Notes: generated by a model not told the origin, from the sequence alone. 64,000 nucleotides of DNA from an uncultured Alistipes sp. (GCF_910580175.1 NZ_CAJTXD010000006.1:1-64000); one strand, 5' to 3'. Counted from the first letter of the stretch, positions 17,834-27,545 are shown. Translations and numbers: made by a program.

Positions 17834-20320
17834 TTATCCCAGTTTCACAACCGTTATGCCCGCACCGCCGCGGTCGGCATGTTCGTCGACCGCCGATTCC
17901 ACCTCGGGCACGGTGCGCAGGTAGCGGCGGATCTCCTCCTTGAGCGCCCCGGTGCCTTTGCCGTGGAGGATCGTTACCGATTCCACGCCCAGCATCAGGG
18001 CGTCGTCGACGAACTGCTGCACCATCTCGAGCGCCTCGGCCGCACGCATGCCCCGCACGTCGATGTGGTCGCGGAACGCCAGCTTGCGGGCCGAAATGTC
18101 GGCCGACACCACCGTACGGGCCGTTGCGGGCCGCGTCGCTTCGCGGTATTCGTTGTTCGAAACCACCGTCAGCAACTCCTTGTCTACGGACGTCAGCATC
18201 TGCCCGAAGGCAACCTGCGCCTTGCGCCCTTTGACACTGCGCACCTCGCCCACCATCTCCTGCCCGGCCATGCGGACTTTGGCCCCCGGTTCCACCTCGC
18301 GTTTCTTCGGCGGCTCCGGTGCCGACGGCGAGACGTTCTTTTCGCCTTGCTGCGCCTTGCGCTCGGCACGCCGCTGCTGCCGGCGCTCGATCCGTTCGAT
18401 TTCGCGGGCGATGTCGGCATCGCGCCGGGCGGCTTCGGCCTCGACGGCCGCCGTGCGGAAGTCGTCCAGCTCCTTGCGGGCCAGCCGCGTGATTTCTTTT
18501 TCGGCCTGCGCCTCGCGGATGGTGCGGATCGTGTTCTCGATCTGCCGGTTGGCACCGGCGATCAGCGCCTCGGCCTCCTGCCGGGCCTTTTTCAATATCG
18601 CCTGCCGCTCCGCACGGATTGCGGCCAGCTGCCCGGCATAGGTCTGCTCCAGCTCCTCGACCTTGCGGTCGGTCACGCGGATGCGGTCGCGCTTCTGCTC
18701 CCAATAGTGTTTGTCGCGGGCGATTTCGCGCAGCTGCTTTTCAAGATTGATATGATCCGACCCCGCCTTGTCGGACGCCGCCCGGATGATCTCCTCCGGA
18801 AGCCCGATCTTGCGGGCGATCTCCACGGCGAACGAGCTGCCGGGCTTGCCGGTTTCGAGCCGGAACAGCGGGCGGATATGCTGCACGTCGAACATCATGG
18901 CGCCGTTGGCGATGCCCTCCGTGTTGGCCGCATAATACTTGATATTGGCGTAGTGGGTCGTGATGACGCCGTAGCACCCCTTTTCGAGCAGCCGCTCCAG
19001 AATCGCTTCGGCGATCGCCCCGCCGATGATCGGTTCGGTGCCCGAGCCGAACTCGTCGATGAAAACCAGTGTGCGGTCGGAAGCTCCGGAGAGCATGTGC
19101 TTCATGTTGAGCAGGTGCGACGAGTAGGTCGACAGGTCGTTATCCATCGATTGTTCGTCGCCTATGTCGATGAAGATCGACCGGAAGACCGGCAACTCGG
19201 AAATCTCGGACGCCGGCACCAGGAATCCGCACTGGAACATGTACTGCACGATGGCAGCCGTCTTCAGACACACCGACTTGCCGCCGGCATTGGGGCCGGA
19301 GATCACCAGGATGCGTTTCCGCCGGTCGAGCTGCATGGTCAGCGGCACGATTTCGCGTCCCTGCGCCCCGAGGGTCTGCTGCAAGAGCGGATGGCGCGCA
19401 TCCTTGAGCACCAGCCGGTCGTCGGTCGAAAGAATCGGCTTCACGCAGCCGTTCTGCGAGGCCCAGCGCCCCTTGGCGCGCAGCATATCCACCTCGGCCA
19501 GGTAGTCGCCCGACGAAGCGATCAGCTCCGCATCGGGCCGCACGGAGTCCGTGAATTCGGTCAATATGCGGACGATTTCGCGCCGCTCGGCATACTCCAG
19601 CTCGCGCAGTTCGTTGTTCAGTTCGACCACTTCCACCGGCTCGACATAGACCGTGCGGCCCGTGGCCGACTCGTCGTGCACGAAGCCGTTGAGCTTGCGT
19701 TTGTTGGCCGCAGAAACCGGGATCACGGTCTTGCCGTCGCGCACCGACAGCTGGGCGTCGGCTTCGACGATGCCGGCGCTCTTGGCCGCCGCCAGCACCT
19801 GCTGCAACCGCTTGGCGGCCTGCCCCTCGCGCTCGCGGATGGCCCGGCGGATTTCGGCCAGAGCGGGCGACGCGCCGTCGCGGACTTCGCCGAAACGGTC
19901 GACGATGGCTTCTATGCGCCGCACGATGTCGGGAAACGACTCTACGCCTCGCGAACGGGCCGCAAGCGCAGGGTAGTGCTGTTCGCGCGCGCCGATGAAG
20001 CCGACGGCTTCGCCGACGATCGTCAGCGCCCGACGCAGCGTGACGATCTCCTCCACGTCGAGGTAAGTCCCCTCCACGCGCAGCTTGGCTGTCAGGTGTT
20101 CCGTATCGGGATAGTCGCCGCCCGGAAAATCGTGCTCCATGTCGAGCAGCCGCCGCATTTCGTCGGCAAGCGACAGCCGCCGCACGATCTCCTGCTCCGA
20201 GGTCGAGAAAGTCTCCCCCTCCAGCAGGCGGCGTGCGGCGTACATGGTGCACAGCGCAGCGACCTGCCCGCGAAGACGGTCGAAACCCGTCTTCTGCTCG
20301 AAAGTCGCAGGATAAACCAT
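17834..20320 (-). CDS. mutS2: Endonuclease MutS2
   Basis: An 828-residue MutS paralogue linked to suppression of homologous recombination and, in some bacteria, rescue of collided ribosomes. It has the MutS core with Walker A GPNAGGKS, then FIDEFGSGTEP and the STYSSHL signature. A long charged coiled coil (about 520-690) follows. The C-terminal Smr nuclease domain carries DVRGMRAAEAL and LHGKGTGAL. The start overlaps the MCE gene stop as TGATG, which favours the ATG at 20320 over the GTG one codon upstream and indicates translational coupling. Confidence 0.95.
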   Translation of the reverse strand: MVYPATFEQKTGFDRLRGQVAALCTMYAARRLLEGETFSTSEQEIVRRLSLADEMRRLLDMEHDFPGGDYPDTEHLTAKLRVEGTYLDVEEIVTLRRALTIVGEAVGFIGAREQHYPALAARSRGVESFPDIVRRIEAIVDRFGEVRDGASPALAEIRRAIREREGQAAKRLQQVLAAAKSAGIVEADAQLSVRDGKTVIPVSAANKRKLNGFVHDESATGRTVYVEPVEVVELNNELRELEYAERREIVRILTEFTDSVRPDAELIASSGDYLAEVDMLRAKGRWASQNGCVKPILSTDDRLVLKDARHPLLQQTLGAQGREIVPLTMQLDRRKRILVISGPNAGGKSVCLKTAAIVQYMFQCGFLVPASEISELPVFRSIFIDIGDEQSMDNDLSTYSSHLLNMKHMLSGASDRTLVFIDEFGSGTEPIIGGAIAEAILERLLEKGCYGVITTHYANIKYYAANTEGIANGAMMFDVQHIRPLFRLETGKPGSSFAVEIARKIGLPEEIIRAASDKAGSDHINLEKQLREIARDKHYWEQKRDRIRVTDRKVEELEQTYAGQLAAIRAERQAILKKARQEAEALIAGANRQIENTIRTIREAQAEKEITRLARKELDDFRTAAVEAEAARRDADIAREIERIERRQQRRAERKAQQGEKNVSPSAPEPPKKREVEPGAKVRMAGQEMVGEVRSVKGRKAQVAFGQMLTSVDKELLTVVSNNEYREATRPATARTVVSADISARKLAFRDHIDVRGMRAAEALEMVQQFVDDALMLGVESVTILHGKGTGALKEEIRRYLRTVPEVESAVDEHADRGGAGITVVKLG

Positions 20321-21321
20321 CACTCGGCCGCCTTGAGCGAATCGCGATGCGCCCGGATCGCGGCCTTGGCGGCGCGCCGGTCGGCCCGCTCCTTCATCTT
20401 CTCGGGATCGCGTCCGAAAATCGAGAAATGGACATAACGCCCCGGATAGGCTTTCAGATCGGCCAGCAGCGTCGACAAATTGCCGGTGGCCAGGGTAAGC
20501 GAGTCGTACAGCGCCGGGTCGTTCATGATCTTGCCCGCGGTGCCGCTGCCCTCGTTGAGTTTGCGCAGCACGTCGTCGAGCGACCCGGCGGCTTCGGAAA
20601 GCCGGCGGGCGAATTCGGCGTCGGCCAGCTGCGCGGCCACCCGGTTCAGATTGCCCACGATGCTGTCGATGCGTCCGGCGTTGGAGCCGAGCGTGCCCGA
20701 GAACTGCGCCAGGTTGTCGACCGCCGAACGCAGGTTCTGCTTCTCATCGGCCAGCAGGGCGCTCAAGTCGCCAGTCAGCGTGTTGAGGTGCCCGAGCGTC
20801 GCCGTGATGTTGCCCTCGTTGGCCTCCACCATGCGGCTCAAATCGGTAAGCGTGCGCGACAGATCGCCCGTGACCTGCGAAATCTTCTGTTTGACGAAAT
20901 CCAGCTCCGAGCCGGCCACGTCCATCAGATCCAAATCGCGGCCCGAACGGATCGTGTCGCCCTTGGCGAAGAACGTGGTCGCCGTGCCGTACTGGATTTC
21001 GATGGCTTTCGACCCCATCAGTCCGTTGCTGACGATCTTGGCCTCCGAGTCGGTCGGGATAGCATACTCTTTCTTGATCGTGAAACACAGCACCACGCGG
21101 TCGCTGCGCCGCGGATCGAACGTGATGGCCGATACGGTGCCGATCTTCACGCCCTTGACCATGATGGGCGAGGCGGTCTGCACGCCGTTGACCTGGTCGT
21201 AGACGGCATAATACTCGACGTTGCGGCCGAAGATGTCGAATCCTTTCAGAAACCGGATGCCTGCCCACGCGGCGCAGATCATCGCCACGGCGAACAATCC
21301 GATTTTAGCTTCTCTTTTCAT
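20320..21321 (-). CDS. MCE (MlaD-like) family lipid transport protein
   Basis: A 333-residue inner-membrane-anchored protein with an N-terminal transmembrane helix (about 7-23) and an MCE domain (about 38-120, with VNGVQTASPIMVKGVKIGTV). A long helical region with several LxxLxxxxxxN-like turns and an Arg/Lys-rich tail follow. MCE proteins form hexameric periplasmic conduits for phospholipids, with MlaE-type permeases and MlaF ATPases; neither partner is encoded here. The ATG at 21321 (MKREAKIG) gives a normal anchor. It lies 13 nt after the amidase stop and overlaps mutS2 by 1 nt. Confidence 0.92.
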   Translation of the reverse strand: MKREAKIGLFAVAMICAAWAGIRFLKGFDIFGRNVEYYAVYDQVNGVQTASPIMVKGVKIGTVSAITFDPRRSDRVVLCFTIKKEYAIPTDSEAKIVSNGLMGSKAIEIQYGTATTFFAKGDTIRSGRDLDLMDVAGSELDFVKQKISQVTGDLSRTLTDLSRMVEANEGNITATLGHLNTLTGDLSALLADEKQNLRSAVDNLAQFSGTLGSNAGRIDSIVGNLNRVAAQLADAEFARRLSEAAGSLDDVLRKLNEGSGTAGKIMNDPALYDSLTLATGNLSTLLADLKAYPGRYVHFSIFGRDPEKMKERADRRAAKAAIRAHRDSLKAAE

Positions 21322-21334
21322 TGTTGACGGTTCA

Positions 21335-22471
21335 TTATTTGACAATCTTATCGCCCCGACACCGCACGATGAACGCATCGGGGAACGTTTTGCGCACCTG
21401 GTCGACCATCAGGCGGTGCGCTTCGCTGCGGGTGTCGCACTCGCAGACGCAATATTTGTAGCGGAAGTCGCCCTCGGCCGTATACTGCCGCACCCGACCG
21501 CTGTAATTCTTGAACTGGCTCTTGTCGTCCAGCTTCACAGGCGTGCGGCTGGAGAGTATCTGCACCGCAAAACGCACGTTCTGCTTCTTCGCCGGAGCCG
21601 CTCCGGTCTTCTCCTCGGGCCGGGAAGCGGGCGTCTCGGGCGCCGGCGCGGGCTTCGTCTCGACGGGCCGCGGCTCCTCCTCGGCACCGCGCGTCTCCAA
21701 CACGTAGGCCGAATAGTCCTTGACCGCCTGGAACAAAGAACGTGCGAGTTCTTCCTGCCCCTTTTCCGATTTAAGATAAGCCGCCTCGCGAGAGTTGGAC
21801 AAAAAGCCGATTTCGGTCAGCACGCCGGGCATGTCGGTGGCATAGAGCACGCGCAGCAACTGGGGCTTGATTTTGCGGACATGACGGCCGATCTTGCCGT
21901 AGTTGTTCTGGATGCAGCGCGCCATGGCCATGCTGTACTCGCCGTAGGTAAACTGCAAATTCTGGATGTAGGCCCGCACGATGGCCGCCGTACGTTCATC
22001 CGACATGTCGATCAGGTCGTCGCGGTTGTTCTCGTAGAGGGCGTTCTGATTGTAGTGCTGCTCCTTGGGACTCTCGCCCATGACCAGCGTTTCGACGCCC
22101 CGGGCCGAGGCATCGTCGGCCGCATTGACATGGATCGAGATGAAGAGGTCGCCGCCCGCCTTGTTGGCCACGTCGGCCCGCATCTGCAAATCCTCGATCT
22201 TCGTGCGGGCCAGCGACTTGTCCGTCGTACGCGTGTAGACCACCTTCACACCGGGCATCCCCTCCTGGATCATCCGGCCCAGACGCAGGGCGACCTTCAG
22301 CGCGAGCGTCTTCTCGTAAGCGCCGAAATAATGCGCCCCGGGGTCGTCGCCGCCGTGCCCCGGGTCGATCACCACCACCCGCACGCCATATGCGGCATCT
22401 CCGGCCGCTGCCGCGTTCGTACAAACGACAACCGCCGCCAGAAGCAATACAAAAAACAACCGTGCGCGCAT
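21335..22471 (-). CDS. N-acetylmuramoyl-L-alanine amidase with SPOR domain
   Basis: A 378-residue secreted peptidoglycan amidase. The signal peptide (about 1-23) is followed by an Amidase_3 domain with zinc ligands in IDPGHGG (His39), the Glu in YEKTLALKV and SIHVNA, and the catalytic Glu in VLTEIGFLSN. A Pro/Lys-rich linker leads to a C-terminal SPOR-like domain (about 305-378, VRFAVQILSSRTP), which targets denuded glycan at the division septum. The probable role is daughter-cell separation. The frame is open to 22738, but only the ATG at 22471 starts a signal peptide. It is divergent from lptD and is first of the amidase-MCE-mutS2-murF/alr run. Confidence 0.94.
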   Translation of the reverse strand: MRARLFFVLLLAAVVVCTNAAAAGDAAYGVRVVVIDPGHGGDDPGAHYFGAYEKTLALKVALRLGRMIQEGMPGVKVVYTRTTDKSLARTKIEDLQMRADVANKAGGDLFISIHVNAADDASARGVETLVMGESPKEQHYNQNALYENNRDDLIDMSDERTAAIVRAYIQNLQFTYGEYSMAMARCIQNNYGKIGRHVRKIKPQLLRVLYATDMPGVLTEIGFLSNSREAAYLKSEKGQEELARSLFQAVKDYSAYVLETRGAEEEPRPVETKPAPAPETPASRPEEKTGAAPAKKQNVRFAVQILSSRTPVKLDDKSQFKNYSGRVRQYTAEGDFRYKYCVCECDTRSEAHRLMVDQVRKTFPDAFIVRCRGDKIVK

Positions 22472-22596
22472 ATTAAAATCCCATCTTGAAACCCTTGCCT
22501 GCCTGCGGCCCGGCCGAACGCCGACCGAGTCGTTTCCGCCCTCGGCTTCCGCACTTCGTCCGCACCGCAAATTTGCTTCGCCAATGCTCAAATAAA

Positions 22597-22628
22597 TTTG
22601 GCATTGCCCTCGGCTTTTAGTATCTTTG
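22597..22628 (+). promoter_or_regulatory. Promoter of lptD
   Basis: TTTG at 22597-22600, a 20-nt spacer and TATCTTTG at 22621-22628: an exact match to the Bacteroidota consensus in the divergent amidase/lptD region. Confidence 0.8.
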
Positions 22629-22719
22629 TCCGGTTTGAAACGGCGCTGCGAAGCTCCGCAACCCCGATCCGGGCGTTTTTGCCGACTTGTCGGCAAAGTT
22701 ACGGAATTTTTTTGGAATT

Positions 22720-25644
22720 TTGAACAGCACGAAGGCAAAATATCTCTTTTCGGCGACCATCGCGATGGTGTTCGTCGGATCGGTTTTTACCTCCGCCGCA
22801 CCGCACCCCGATGCAGGCGGACACCCGGCCGACACGCCTGCCCCGGTTGCAGCCCCCGATTCCGCGGAACTGCGCCGCACCGAAGCGGCCCCGGCCGACA
22901 TGCTCTCCCTCCGGCAGGAGGAGCCGGCCGCCGACCCCGCCCTTTCCCGCAGCCGGCAGAGAAACGCCCGTCGCGCGGCTCGGGCAGAAATGCGGCGGCG
23001 CGAGTCTTTCAACGCCCTGCCGCAAGATACGCGCGACTCGATCGCCGGAGCGCGGATCGACTCGCTCGTCGCCCGGAAAGCCGACTCGCTCGCCATGCGG
23101 CAGACAGACACCCTTGCCGCCGCCCCGGCCCTCGCCGATTCGCTCTCGGGGAGCGCTGCGCGAGAACCCCGCGCGGCCGATCCGTTCCTCGACGACCCCA
23201 TCACAGGTCAGAATGCCGATTCGCTGGTCTACGACGTCCGCTCGAAGATGGTCTACATCTTCAACCAGGGCGATGTAACCTACCAGAACAGCAACCTGAA
23301 AGCCGACTACATGCAGATCGACATGGAGACTCGGCAGATCCACGCCTACGGCAAGCCCGACACGCTGGAGGGGCGCCCCATCATTACCAAGCCGGAGTTC
23401 TCCGAAGGGTCGGAGACCTACCGGATGGACACCATCACTTACAACCTCGCCTCCAAGAAAGCCAAGATCAAGGGCGTAGCGACGCAGCAGGGCGACGGCT
23501 GGCTGGTGGGCGGCAGCGTCAAGAAGCAGCCCGACAACACGATCCACATCGGCGACGGCAAATACACCACCTGCGACCACACCGATCATCCCCACTTCTA
23601 CCTGGCGATGACCAAAGCCAAAGTCATCCCCGGCAAGAAAGTCGTCACGGGGCCGGCCTATCTGGTCATGGAAGACGTGCCGATCTACTTCCTCGGAATT
23701 CCCGAAGGGTTCTTCCCGGTAAACATGGGGCCTAAGTCGGGGCTGTTGATGCCCACCTACGGCGAGGAGTACACCAAAGGATTCTTCCTGCGCGGTCTGG
23801 GCTACTACTTCACTTTGGGCGAGTATGCCGACTTGGCCATCCGCGGCGGCATCTACACCCTCGGATCATGGGAAGCCTCGGCCGCCTCGCGATACATCAA
23901 GCGCTACAAGTACAGCGGCAACCTCGACCTGGAATATTCCAACGTCAAGGTGGGCAACAAGGGCGAGGCCGACTACGTGAAGCAGAACAACTTCCACATC
24001 CGCTGGACGCACGCCCAGGACCCGAAAGCCAACCCCGGGTCGACTTTCTCGGCTTCGGTAAACTTCGCCACGAGCGGTTACAGCCGCTATTCGGCCACCA
24101 ACCTCAACGACATCCTCGCCACCCAGACCAACTCGTCGATCTCCTACTCGAAAAACTGGGCCGGCACGCCGTTCTCGCTCTCGGCCAACATGGCCGTGTC
24201 GCAGAACTCGCGCAACCAGACGATCTCCATCACGCTGCCCACCGTGGTGTTCAACGTTTCGCGCCTCTACCCCTTCAAGCGCAAGGAGCGTCAGGGCAAG
24301 GAGCGGTGGTACGAAAAAATATCCATGCAGTACACGGGCAAGCTGACCAACTCGGTGTCGACCACCGAAGACAAGGTCTTCTCCAAGGAGACCCTCGAAA
24401 ACATGCGCAACGGCATCGAGCATTCGCTGCCCGTCTCTGCACCGTTCAGTCTGTTCAACTACATCAACATCAACCCTTCGGCCAACTACACCGAGAAGTG
24501 GTTCTTCAAACGCACGCTCTACGACTGGAATCCGGTAACCAACCAGACCGACACCACGCGCCAACACGGTTTCTACCGGCTCTACAACTACAACTTCAGC
24601 GTCTCGGCCGGAACCACCGTCTACGGCATGTACGACTTCACGAAAAAGAACCGCAACCGCAAGATCCAGGCGATCCGCCACACGCTCTCGCCCTCGATAG
24701 GCTTCTCCTATGCCCCGGACTTCACTAACCAGAAATACGGTTATTACCGCACGCGCCAGATCGACTCCACGGGCCGTTTTACCACCTACTCGCCCTATGC
24801 CGGCAACGCTTACAGCGTGCCTTCGGGCGGCCGCACCATGTCGTTGAACTTCTCGCTTTCGCAGAACCTCGAAATGAAGGTGCTTTCCAAACGCGACACC
24901 TCGGGCATAAGGAAGATCAAGCTCATCGACGAATTGAGCGTCAGCGGATCGTACAACTTCCTGGCCGATTCGATGGGGCTGTCGACCCTCAGAGTGTCGC
25001 TGCGCACCACGATCTTCAAGAACTTCGGCCTCAACCTCTCGGCGACGCTCGATCCCTACCGGCTCACGCCCCAGGGGCAGCACATCAACAAAATCCGCCT
25101 CCCGGGCCGCGTGGTGTCGACCGGCTGGTCGTTCGGCTACTCTTTCAAGTCGCGGCAGGACAAGTCGACGGCCGCCACCAACGACATCACGAGCATCCCG
25201 CCCGAGTACCAGAACCCCTACTACGACCCCTACGGCACGATGGACCCCGTGCTGCGGCGGCAATACATGTCGCAGGCCTACTACGACTTCTCGCTGCCGT
25301 GGAACTTCGGATTCAACTATGCAGTAAGTTATTCGAGCAGCCCCTACAACAACGGCACGACAGGCTACCGCCGCAACGTGACCCAGACCATCGGCTTCAA
25401 CGGTTCGATCTCCATCACTCCGAAGACGGGCATCGTCATCCAGGGCGGCTACGACATCATGAACAACAAGCTGACCTCCTCGTCGATTACCATCTCGCGC
25501 GACCTGCATTGCTGGCAGATGTCGTTCTCGTGGGTGCCGTTCGGCTTCCATCGCAGTTGGAGCTTCAACATCGGCGTGAAGGCCGCCTCGCTCTCCGACC
25601 TCAAATACGACAAATCGCAGTCGATGTACGACAACATGTTTTAA
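22720..25644 (+). CDS. lptD: LptD-like LPS-assembly outer membrane protein
   Basis: A roughly 974-residue outer membrane beta-barrel with an N-terminal periplasmic beta-jellyroll. It is expected to insert lipooligosaccharide into the outer leaflet. A signal peptide is followed by a low-complexity Ala/Arg/Asp linker (about 30-165). The LptD/OstA-like region begins near SLVYDVRSKMVYIFNQGDV and runs through PIYFLGIPEGFFP, then a long barrel. No ATG is available before the signal sequence. TTG at 22720 (MNSTKAKYLF) gives the best signal peptide; TTG at 22687 or ATG at 22765 are alternatives. It has its own promoter and a bidirectional terminator. No lptE or lptA gene is adjacent. Confidence 0.88.
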   Translation: MNSTKAKYLFSATIAMVFVGSVFTSAAPHPDAGGHPADTPAPVAAPDSAELRRTEAAPADMLSLRQEEPAADPALSRSRQRNARRAARAEMRRRESFNALPQDTRDSIAGARIDSLVARKADSLAMRQTDTLAAAPALADSLSGSAAREPRAADPFLDDPITGQNADSLVYDVRSKMVYIFNQGDVTYQNSNLKADYMQIDMETRQIHAYGKPDTLEGRPIITKPEFSEGSETYRMDTITYNLASKKAKIKGVATQQGDGWLVGGSVKKQPDNTIHIGDGKYTTCDHTDHPHFYLAMTKAKVIPGKKVVTGPAYLVMEDVPIYFLGIPEGFFPVNMGPKSGLLMPTYGEEYTKGFFLRGLGYYFTLGEYADLAIRGGIYTLGSWEASAASRYIKRYKYSGNLDLEYSNVKVGNKGEADYVKQNNFHIRWTHAQDPKANPGSTFSASVNFATSGYSRYSATNLNDILATQTNSSISYSKNWAGTPFSLSANMAVSQNSRNQTISITLPTVVFNVSRLYPFKRKERQGKERWYEKISMQYTGKLTNSVSTTEDKVFSKETLENMRNGIEHSLPVSAPFSLFNYININPSANYTEKWFFKRTLYDWNPVTNQTDTTRQHGFYRLYNYNFSVSAGTTVYGMYDFTKKNRNRKIQAIRHTLSPSIGFSYAPDFTNQKYGYYRTRQIDSTGRFTTYSPYAGNAYSVPSGGRTMSLNFSLSQNLEMKVLSKRDTSGIRKIKLIDELSVSGSYNFLADSMGLSTLRVSLRTTIFKNFGLNLSATLDPYRLTPQGQHINKIRLPGRVVSTGWSFGYSFKSRQDKSTAATNDITSIPPEYQNPYYDPYGTMDPVLRRQYMSQAYYDFSLPWNFGFNYAVSYSSSPYNNGTTGYRRNVTQTIGFNGSISITPKTGIVIQGGYDIMNNKLTSSSITISRDLHCWQMSFSWVPFGFHRSWSFNIGVKAASLSDLKYDKSQSMYDNMF

Positions 25645-25650
25645 GTAAAA

Positions 25651-25688
25651 TAAGGTGCGCACCGGCAAGTTTGCCGGTGCGCACCTTA
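25651..25688. terminator. Bidirectional terminator between lptD and the nucleoside transporter
   Basis: A perfect 18-bp inverted repeat (25651-25668 with 25671-25688). It is followed by TATATATT on the plus strand and TTTTACTT on the minus strand, between convergent genes. Confidence 0.9.
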
Positions 25689-25712
25689 TATATATTAGCC
25701 TCCGCCTCTTTC

Positions 25713-26993
25713 TCAATGCTGCACCTCCCCGATCGCTGCGGGATCGTGCTTATATCTGAACACCAGGGCGAAGACCACCGCCACGCACAGCGCATAGCCC
25801 GCAAATACGAGCCACGAAGTCGACCAGCCGGCCGTCATCGCAGCCACGGAGGTCTGCGAATTGACATAATGGTCTACCACGGCCTGCGCGCCGAGCATTC
25901 CGATCGTGGCGCCTATACCGTTGGTCATGAGCATGAAAAGTCCCTGGGCCGAAGAGCGGATCGCCACGTCGGTTTCGTTGTTGACGAACAGCGACCCCGA
26001 GATGTTGAAAAAGTCGAACGCCACGCCGTAGACGATCATCGAGAGGATGAACATCCACACTCCGGGGCCGGGATTGCCCAGTCCGAAGAGACCGAAGCGC
26101 AGCACCCAGGCGAACATGGCCATTAACATGACGTTCTTGATCCCGAAACGCTTGAGACAGAACGGAATCAAGAGGATGCAGAGCGTCTCGGAAACCTGCG
26201 ACAACGAAATCAAGGCGTTGGCATGGTTGGCGCCGAACGTCGAAGCGAATTCAGGCACGTTGCGGAACGAGGTAATGAACGGATTGGCGAATCCGTTGGT
26301 AATCTGCAACGACACGCCCAGCAACATCGAGAAGATGAAGAACAGCGCCATCTTCTTCTGCTTGAAAAGCGTGAAAGCCCGCAGCCCCAGCGCTTCGACC
26401 ACGCTCTTCTTCTCGTCGCCGCGGCTTACCGGGCACTCCGGCAGGGTCATGGCATAGCATCCCAGCACCAGCCCCAGCACGGCGCATTGCACGAACTGCA
26501 TGTAGGTGGTCTGGAATCCGGCGGCATCGCACACGAGCATCGAGCAGATGAACCCGACGGTGCCCCACACGCGGATGGGCGGGAAAGCCTTTACCGTGTC
26601 GAAGCCTTTGTTTTCCAACACACTATAAGCCACCGAGTTGGACAAGGCGATGGTCGGCATGTAGAACGCCACGCTCAGCGCATAGAGCGTGAACAGCGTG
26701 CCGAACTGCACGTCGGCGCCCGAGGTCATGGCATAGTAGCCGGCACCGCCCATGAAGAGTGCAGCCAGCAGGTGGCACGCGCCCAGCAGCCGCTGCGCCG
26801 GCACCCAGCGGTCGGCCACAATGCCGACGACGGCCGGCATGAAGATCGACACGATGCCCTGCATGGCGTAGAAGATGCCGATGTGCGACGCCAGATCGAC
26901 GCCGACCAGATACGACCCCATCGACGTCAGATAGGCCCCCCAGACGGCATACTGGAGGAAGTTCATGATGACAAGACGAAATTTGATTCCCAT
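25713..26993 (-). CDS. NupG-family nucleoside:H+ symporter (MFS)
   Basis: A 426-residue, 12-helix inner membrane permease of the NHS/NupG nucleoside family. The N-terminal family signature MNFLQYAVWGAYLTSMGSYL is clear. PTIALSNSVAYSVL and the conserved Arg in FPPIRVWGTVGFI also match. It probably imports ribo- or deoxyribonucleosides with protons. It is a single-gene unit, convergent with lptD. No nucleoside hydrolase or kinase is adjacent. Confidence 0.9.
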   Translation of the reverse strand: MGIKFRLVIMNFLQYAVWGAYLTSMGSYLVGVDLASHIGIFYAMQGIVSIFMPAVVGIVADRWVPAQRLLGACHLLAALFMGGAGYYAMTSGADVQFGTLFTLYALSVAFYMPTIALSNSVAYSVLENKGFDTVKAFPPIRVWGTVGFICSMLVCDAAGFQTTYMQFVQCAVLGLVLGCYAMTLPECPVSRGDEKKSVVEALGLRAFTLFKQKKMALFFIFSMLLGVSLQITNGFANPFITSFRNVPEFASTFGANHANALISLSQVSETLCILLIPFCLKRFGIKNVMLMAMFAWVLRFGLFGLGNPGPGVWMFILSMIVYGVAFDFFNISGSLFVNNETDVAIRSSAQGLFMLMTNGIGATIGMLGAQAVVDHYVNSQTSVAAMTAGWSTSWLVFAGYALCVAVVFALVFRYKHDPAAIGEVQH

Positions 26994-27157
26994 AACGGTT
27001 GGTTTTTATGCACCTTTTCCCGCCTCGGCATGGCCCGAACGAATCGGCGCCCCGCACCCGGCTTGTCGAAAAGGCTGGTTTTACGGTTTTTATTTTGAGT
27101 TATCGGTTCATTGGCACGATGATTAAAACAAATGTATGAAAATTTTTTCGGTTTTTT

Positions 27158-27189
27158 CTTGGCATTTGCAAAATAATGTTCTACTTTTG
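27158..27189 (+). promoter_or_regulatory. Promoter of tRNA-Gln
   Basis: CTTG at 27158-27161, a 20-nt spacer and TACTTTTG at 27182-27189. The tRNA begins 14 nt downstream of the -7 box. Confidence 0.75.
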
Positions 27190-27202
27190 CACACACAAAA
27201 AT

Positions 27203-27276
27203 TGAGCTATGGTGTAATGGTAACACAACAGATTCTGGTCCTGTTATTCCAGGTTCGAATCCTGGTAGCTCAACCA
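27203..27276 (+). tRNA. tRNA-Gln (anticodon CTG)
   Basis: Full cloverleaf. The acceptor stem is TGAGCTA (27203-27209) with TAGCTCA (27266-27272), discriminator A and an encoded CCA (27274-27276). The D arm has GTGT/ACAC. The anticodon arm is 27228-27244 with loop TTCTGGT, putting CTG at 27235-27237. The T arm is CCAGG/CCTGG around TTCGAAT. The pair closing the anticodon loop (27232/27240) is A-C, a mismatch. The CTG anticodon reads CAG glutamine codons. It stands alone with its own promoter and terminator. Confidence 0.95.
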
Positions 27277-27277
27277 G

Positions 27278-27310
27278 AAAAAGGAGAGACCGTAAGGTTT
27301 CTCCTTTTTT
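27278..27310 (+). terminator. Terminator of tRNA-Gln
   Basis: A 12-bp stem with one G-U pair (AAAGGAGAGACC with GGTTTCTCCTTT) and loop GTAA, ending in a T run directly after the tRNA. Confidence 0.85.
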
Positions 27311-27344
27311 CATGCGCCCGATCCGTCGGGGGCGGGCGGCAGTG

Positions 27345-27520
27345 CGATAGTACGGCAATCCGACCCATCCGACCCATCCGACCCATCCGGCCCATCCGAC
27401 GACTCGACCTGTCCGGCAATTCGGTTTATTCGGTTTATTCGGCATCCGACAATTTAACGATCCGGTTTATTCTGCCGATCCGACCTACTCTACTTATTAC
27501 TCTGCCTGCCCGGATTTCCG
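27345..27520. repeat. Intergenic 9-bp tandem repeat tract
   Basis: Three perfect copies of GACCCATCC (27362-27388) and one variant (GGCCCATCC, 27389-27397). They are followed by decayed units of the TTCGGTTTA type near 27420-27445 and looser CGACC/CCGGTTTATT variants to about 27520. No gene is supported between the tRNA and the terminator at 27546. Confidence 0.75.
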
Positions 27521-27545
27521 GTTCGATCCCCCGCCGAAAAATATA

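Noticed and set aside
17879..20437. 852-codon open frame antisense to mutS2
   Set aside because: No recognisable domain; mutS2 on the other strand has intact Walker and Smr motifs.
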